In this document: positions 38,997 to 41,863 of the stretch, piece after piece
Numbering within the stretch: position 1 is the stretch's first letter
How the letters are laid out: each line of letters opens with the position of its first letter
Assembly (NCBI GenBank): GCA_017521985.1
Contig: JAFXAZ010000095.1
Location: 1-41,863 of the forward strand
Direction of reading: 5' to 3'
Length of the DNA stretch: 41,863 nt
DNA from: Lachnospiraceae bacterium
Lineage (GTDB): Bacteria > Bacillota > Clostridia > Lachnospirales > Lachnospiraceae
The notes under the pieces: generated by a model
What the model saw: only the letters and a program-made list of their open reading frames with translations
Told to the model about the DNA's origin: nothing
Database searches by the model: none
Translations under genes and position numbers: made by a program

Positions 38997-39896
38997 ATGA
39001 AAAGAAAATCATTTAAAAGAAAAATATCATCTGACAAGGTGCTGGAAATTGTTTTATGCGTTATTTTAGTTGTTGTGGGTATAGTAGTGGCATATCCTCT
39101 TGTTAACATTTTCGCCAGCTCGTTTTCTTCTACGGAAGCGGTTATGAGCGGAAAGGTTTGGTTGTTTCCGGTAGATTTTACTTTGGAGGGATATGAAGCG
39201 GTATTCCGAAATAATGATATATGGATTGGGTACCGAAATTCACTTTTTTATATGGTGTTAGGTACCATTATTAATCTTGTTATGACGCTGCTTGCGGCAT
39301 ATCCATTATCCAGAAGCGATATGCCGGGTCAAGGTTCTATTATGTTACTGTTTACATTTACGATGATTTTCAGCGGTGGCATGATTCCGACCTATATTTT
39401 AATTAAAGACTTAGGAATGTTAAATACGGTATGGAGTATGTTGATACCTGGGGCCATCGGTACACATAACATGATTATTACCAGAACATTTATTATAAAT
39501 TCTATTCCAAAGGAAATGTTAGAAGCAGCACAGATTGATGGGTGCTCGGACTTTCAGTATTTTCTAAAAATGGTATTACCTTTGTCTGGCCCGGTAATTG
39601 CAGTTATTACCTTGTATTATGCAGTTGGTCATTGGAATTCCTATATGGATGCATTTATGTATTTGTCTAATAAGAATCTGTATCCATTACAGATTTTCTT
39701 GAGAGAAATTTTGGTTAGTAACAAAATCGATGCTGATTTGCTGGTAAATGAATTTGGTGAGGTGGCAGCGCAAGGGTTGGCAGAGCTTTTGAAATATTCG
39801 TTAATTGTGGTAGCTACGATACCGGTAATGATTATTTATCCGTTTGTTCAGAAGCACTTTGTAAAAGGTGTAATGATTGGTGCAGTGAAGGGGTGA
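38997..39896 (+). CDS. Sugar ABC permease, YtcP/LplC-like
   Basis: A 299-residue permease with six helices. The EAA loop is EMLEAAQIDGCSDFQYFLKMVLPLSGP, and the protein ends with VPVMIIYPFVQKHFVKGVMIGAVKG in the usual way for YtcP/LplC types. Its start at 38,997 has AGGAGGG 8 bases upstream; ATG at 38,991 would be too close. It pairs with the LplB-like permease encoded before it to form the channel. Confidence 0.92.
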   Translation: MKRKSFKRKISSDKVLEIVLCVILVVVGIVVAYPLVNIFASSFSSTEAVMSGKVWLFPVDFTLEGYEAVFRNNDIWIGYRNSLFYMVLGTIINLVMTLLAAYPLSRSDMPGQGSIMLLFTFTMIFSGGMIPTYILIKDLGMLNTVWSMLIPGAIGTHNMIITRTFIINSIPKEMLEAAQIDGCSDFQYFLKMVLPLSGPVIAVITLYYAVGHWNSYMDAFMYLSNKNLYPLQIFLREILVSNKIDADLLVNEFGEVAAQGLAELLKYSLIVVATIPVMIIYPFVQKHFVKGVMIGAVKG

Positions 39897-39903
39897 GTAG
39901 AAT

Positions 39904-40677
39904 ATGAAAATTCACTTTTTAGGAACCTGTGCAGGAACAGAGCCTATGCCTGACAGAAAACATGCTTCTGTTGCAGTAGAAGCAGAAGGACGGATTTATT
40001 GGTTTGATGCAGGGGAAGGTTGTTCGTATACAGGACATCTTATGGGACTTGATTTATTAAAGGTTGGAAAAATTATTATTTCCCATGCGCACATGGATCA
40101 TGTGGGAGGTTTAGGTAACCTATTATGGAATATTAGAAAGCTTACCTTCGAAAGAAGAAAGCAGCCGGAACAAGGAGAGGTGGTTGTTTATACTCCTAAT
40201 ATGGATTCCTGGAATGGATTGTTGCAGATGCTTCGAAATACAGAGCAGAATTTTCAAACAAAATACCCTGTTTATGCAGTACAGGTAGAAGCCGGTGAAT
40301 TGTTTGATGATGGAATTATAAAGGTTACTGCATTTCCAAACACACATTTGGTGGAATGGCAACAAGATAGATGTTTGTCTTATTCGTATCTGATTGAGTG
40401 TGACGGCAAGAAGCTGGTTTATTCAGGAGATGTTGGCAGTTATGATGATTTGAATGAGGCAATTGGAAAAGGCTGCGATGGTTTGATTATCGAAACAGGG
40501 CACTTTGGGATTGATGAAGTACAGCAGTATGTCTCTGGTAAAAACATAAGAAAGATATTTTTCAGTCATAATGGACGTGAAATCATAAGCAATCCGGAGG
40601 CTTCCAAGGAAAAGGTAAAGAATTACTTTGGAAATAAGGGTTTCATATGTGAGGATGGTATGACAATAGAGCTATAA
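39904..40677 (+). CDS. Metallo-beta-lactamase-fold hydrolase
   Basis: A 257-residue RNase-Z-like metallo-beta-lactamase-fold protein. The metal motif ISHAHMDHVGG (HxHxDH) is at about residues 59-68, with later ligands in AFPNTHLVEW, YSGDVGSYDD and FFSHNGRE. It is shorter than RNase Z and lacks an exosite, so a role in tRNA processing is unlikely. Located between permeases and a metallophosphoesterase fusion, it may hydrolyse a sugar ester, a lactone or a phosphodiester formed during uptake. It follows the permease gene by 7 bases. Confidence 0.82.
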   Translation: MKIHFLGTCAGTEPMPDRKHASVAVEAEGRIYWFDAGEGCSYTGHLMGLDLLKVGKIIISHAHMDHVGGLGNLLWNIRKLTFERRKQPEQGEVVVYTPNMDSWNGLLQMLRNTEQNFQTKYPVYAVQVEAGELFDDGIIKVTAFPNTHLVEWQQDRCLSYSYLIECDGKKLVYSGDVGSYDDLNEAIGKGCDGLIIETGHFGIDEVQQYVSGKNIRKIFFSHNGREIISNPEASKEKVKNYFGNKGFICEDGMTIEL

Positions 40678-40709
40678 TAAAATCTCGTATTTTATAGAAA
40701 GAGAAGAAA

Positions 40710-41863
40710 ATGGCAGAAAAAACAAGAATAGGAATTATATGTGACATGCATCTGCCGGATGATAAAGCATCACCGCAATATGCTTTTTTAAAGTATGCAG
40801 CAGAGCAGATGAAAAAGGATAAGGTGGATATAGTAATCTGTCTTGGTGATATTTCAAGTTTTGGAGAAGTGGGTGCTGTAGAGCTGTATTTAGATGTTTT
40901 AAGAGATTTTGAACATTATGAGGTTGCAGGCAATTCAGATGTAAGAAATGCGGCTACTAGAGAAGTGATATTAGAGAGAATTCCGAGTGCTGATTTCTAT
41001 GTTGGAAGCAGACATGTTATCGGCATCAATACACAAGATGAAATAATTTCTGTAGAGGACAGGGTACGACTTTCTGAAGTAAAAGCGGGTGATATTATTT
41101 TTATGCATCACTATATTCAATCTATGCAGGAAGAAAGCGGACAGTGGCTGACAGAGCTTGCTGAAAATGTTCCCTTGATTATTTTACATGGTCATGGTCA
41201 TAGAATATTTGACCACTATATTCATGATTCTCATGTAATAGGAATGCGTGGGTTAGATCCTGATAAAGCAAGAGGAAATTTCCCGAGTATTCATTATCTG
41301 GATGTGTCTGAAGAAAATGTGTGTATAGAGGAGCACTTGCTCAAACTTCCTAAGAGCTATATGAATGATACGAGTAAATTTTTTGGACTTTCCTGTGTGA
41401 ATAATGCAAAGGATGTTGCTTTTGCAATAGAACATGCAATTAAATATGTTGAGCTTAGATGTAATGGAATTGGTTGGAAACCGGATATGGAACTTCTACC
41501 TGTTTTGGAAAAGTGGCGCCAGGAGACAGAAGGGTATTTGTCAATTCACATGCCGAATTTATATTATAAGGATGGAAACATATATGGCGTGGAACAGTGG
41601 CTGGAGGCTTTGAAATATGCAAACGTGGTAAATGCTGACAGCCTTACAATTCATCCGCCTAGAGTCCGAGTGGGTGATATGAAACCCGAAGGCGAGGTGT
41701 GGAATGCGTTCCTAGAGTTGTATTTGAAGGTGGCAAGAGGAATTTCGCAAAATACACGGATAGGCATTGAAAATTTACATAAGGGTAGCACAGAGCAATT
41801 GGATGATACCAGAGGTTTTGGATACAGACCGGAAGAGGTTTCAGCGTGGATTGATGCTATTAA
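40710..41863 (+). CDS. Metallophosphoesterase-TIM-barrel fusion, 3' end cut by window edge
   Basis: The frame is open from ATG 40,710 to the window end (384 residues so far). Residues about 5-205 form a metallophosphoesterase domain: DMHLP (D-x-H), CLGDISSFGE (GD), AGNSDVRN, MHHYIQ and LHGHGHR (GH-x-H). The usual GNH[D/E] is GNSD here, so the His of that motif is Ser. From about residue 225 a second domain appears (FFGLSCVNNAKDVAFAIEHAIKYVELR, LSIHMPNLYYKD, LTIHPPRVRVGDMKPEG, RIGIENLHKG), which has the pattern of xylose-isomerase/AP-endonuclease-2-type TIM barrels. I infer a hydrolase acting on phosphorylated sugars, with a second sugar-handling domain. Confidence 0.75.
   Translation, partial: MAEKTRIGIICDMHLPDDKASPQYAFLKYAAEQMKKDKVDIVICLGDISSFGEVGAVELYLDVLRDFEHYEVAGNSDVRNAATREVILERIPSADFYVGSRHVIGINTQDEIISVEDRVRLSEVKAGDIIFMHHYIQSMQEESGQWLTELAENVPLIILHGHGHRIFDHYIHDSHVIGMRGLDPDKARGNFPSIHYLDVSEENVCIEEHLLKLPKSYMNDTSKFFGLSCVNNAKDVAFAIEHAIKYVELRCNGIGWKPDMELLPVLEKWRQETEGYLSIHMPNLYYKDGNIYGVEQWLEALKYANVVNADSLTIHPPRVRVGDMKPEGEVWNAFLELYLKVARGISQNTRIGIENLHKGSTEQLDDTRGFGYRPEEVSAWIDAI

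Overview
The window looks like chromosome from an AT-rich, low-GC Clostridium-like Firmicute, most probably a gut Lachnospiraceae. The support is a Firmicute-type 6S RNA, a T-box leader on pheST, ATP-dependent PEP carboxykinase, a SpoIID/LytB-type protein, strong AGGAGG ribosome binding sites, and a lipoprotein/LplB/YtcP-type sugar transporter next to a heparinase-II/III-like enzyme.

Region 1 (1 to about 13.8 kb) is accessory DNA. It is a one-directional file of about 22 small, functionally unrelated genes. Most are single-gene units with their own ribosome binding site: small membrane proteins, an XRE/membrane pair, Fic, DUF4177, two serine-hydrolase-like proteins, GrpB, nitroreductase, peptidase S51, two near-identical VOC proteins, pyrophosphatase-like, PhnB-like, Nudix, DUF3795-like, RelB/RelE, two GNATs, TagI and a P-loop kinase. 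Many junctions carry a short degenerate dyad (AAATT-N2/3-AATTTG) just after a stop and just before the next ribosome binding site. Two modules occur twice, and the shared sequence begins or ends at this motif. Two units are internally deleted or truncated. fic is bracketed by its own 57-bp inverted repeats. The file ends at a tandem array of 53/54-bp hairpin units (13.39-13.76 kb). I read this as an integron-like cassette array with no integrase in view; that reading is inference.

Region 2 (13.8-22.8 kb) is core-like: Xaa-Pro aminopeptidase, pckA with its own promoter, 5' stem-loop and terminator, 6S RNA, and an overlapping run of SpoIID-like, YihY-family, condensation-fold acyltransferase and alpha/beta hydrolase genes. 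Region 3 (22.8-24.2 kb) holds an IS3-like end remnant, two terminators and an Rpn-family nuclease gene. Region 4 (24.3-28.5 kb) is a GntR(YtrA-like)/ABC-transporter operon behind a very strong promoter, a 9-residue leader peptide and a structured leader. Region 5 (28.5-32.4 kb) is the T-box-controlled pheST operon.

Region 6 (32.4 kb to the end) is a glycan-use locus. Two tandem paralogous LysR regulators are divergent from an operon encoding a heparinase-like enzyme, a solute-binding lipoprotein, two permeases, a metallo-beta-lactamase-fold hydrolase and a metallophosphoesterase/TIM-barrel fusion cut by the window edge. Enzyme, transporter and hydrolases plausibly act together to release, import and process an acidic or modified sugar. 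No tRNA, rRNA, CRISPR array or transposase gene was recognised.
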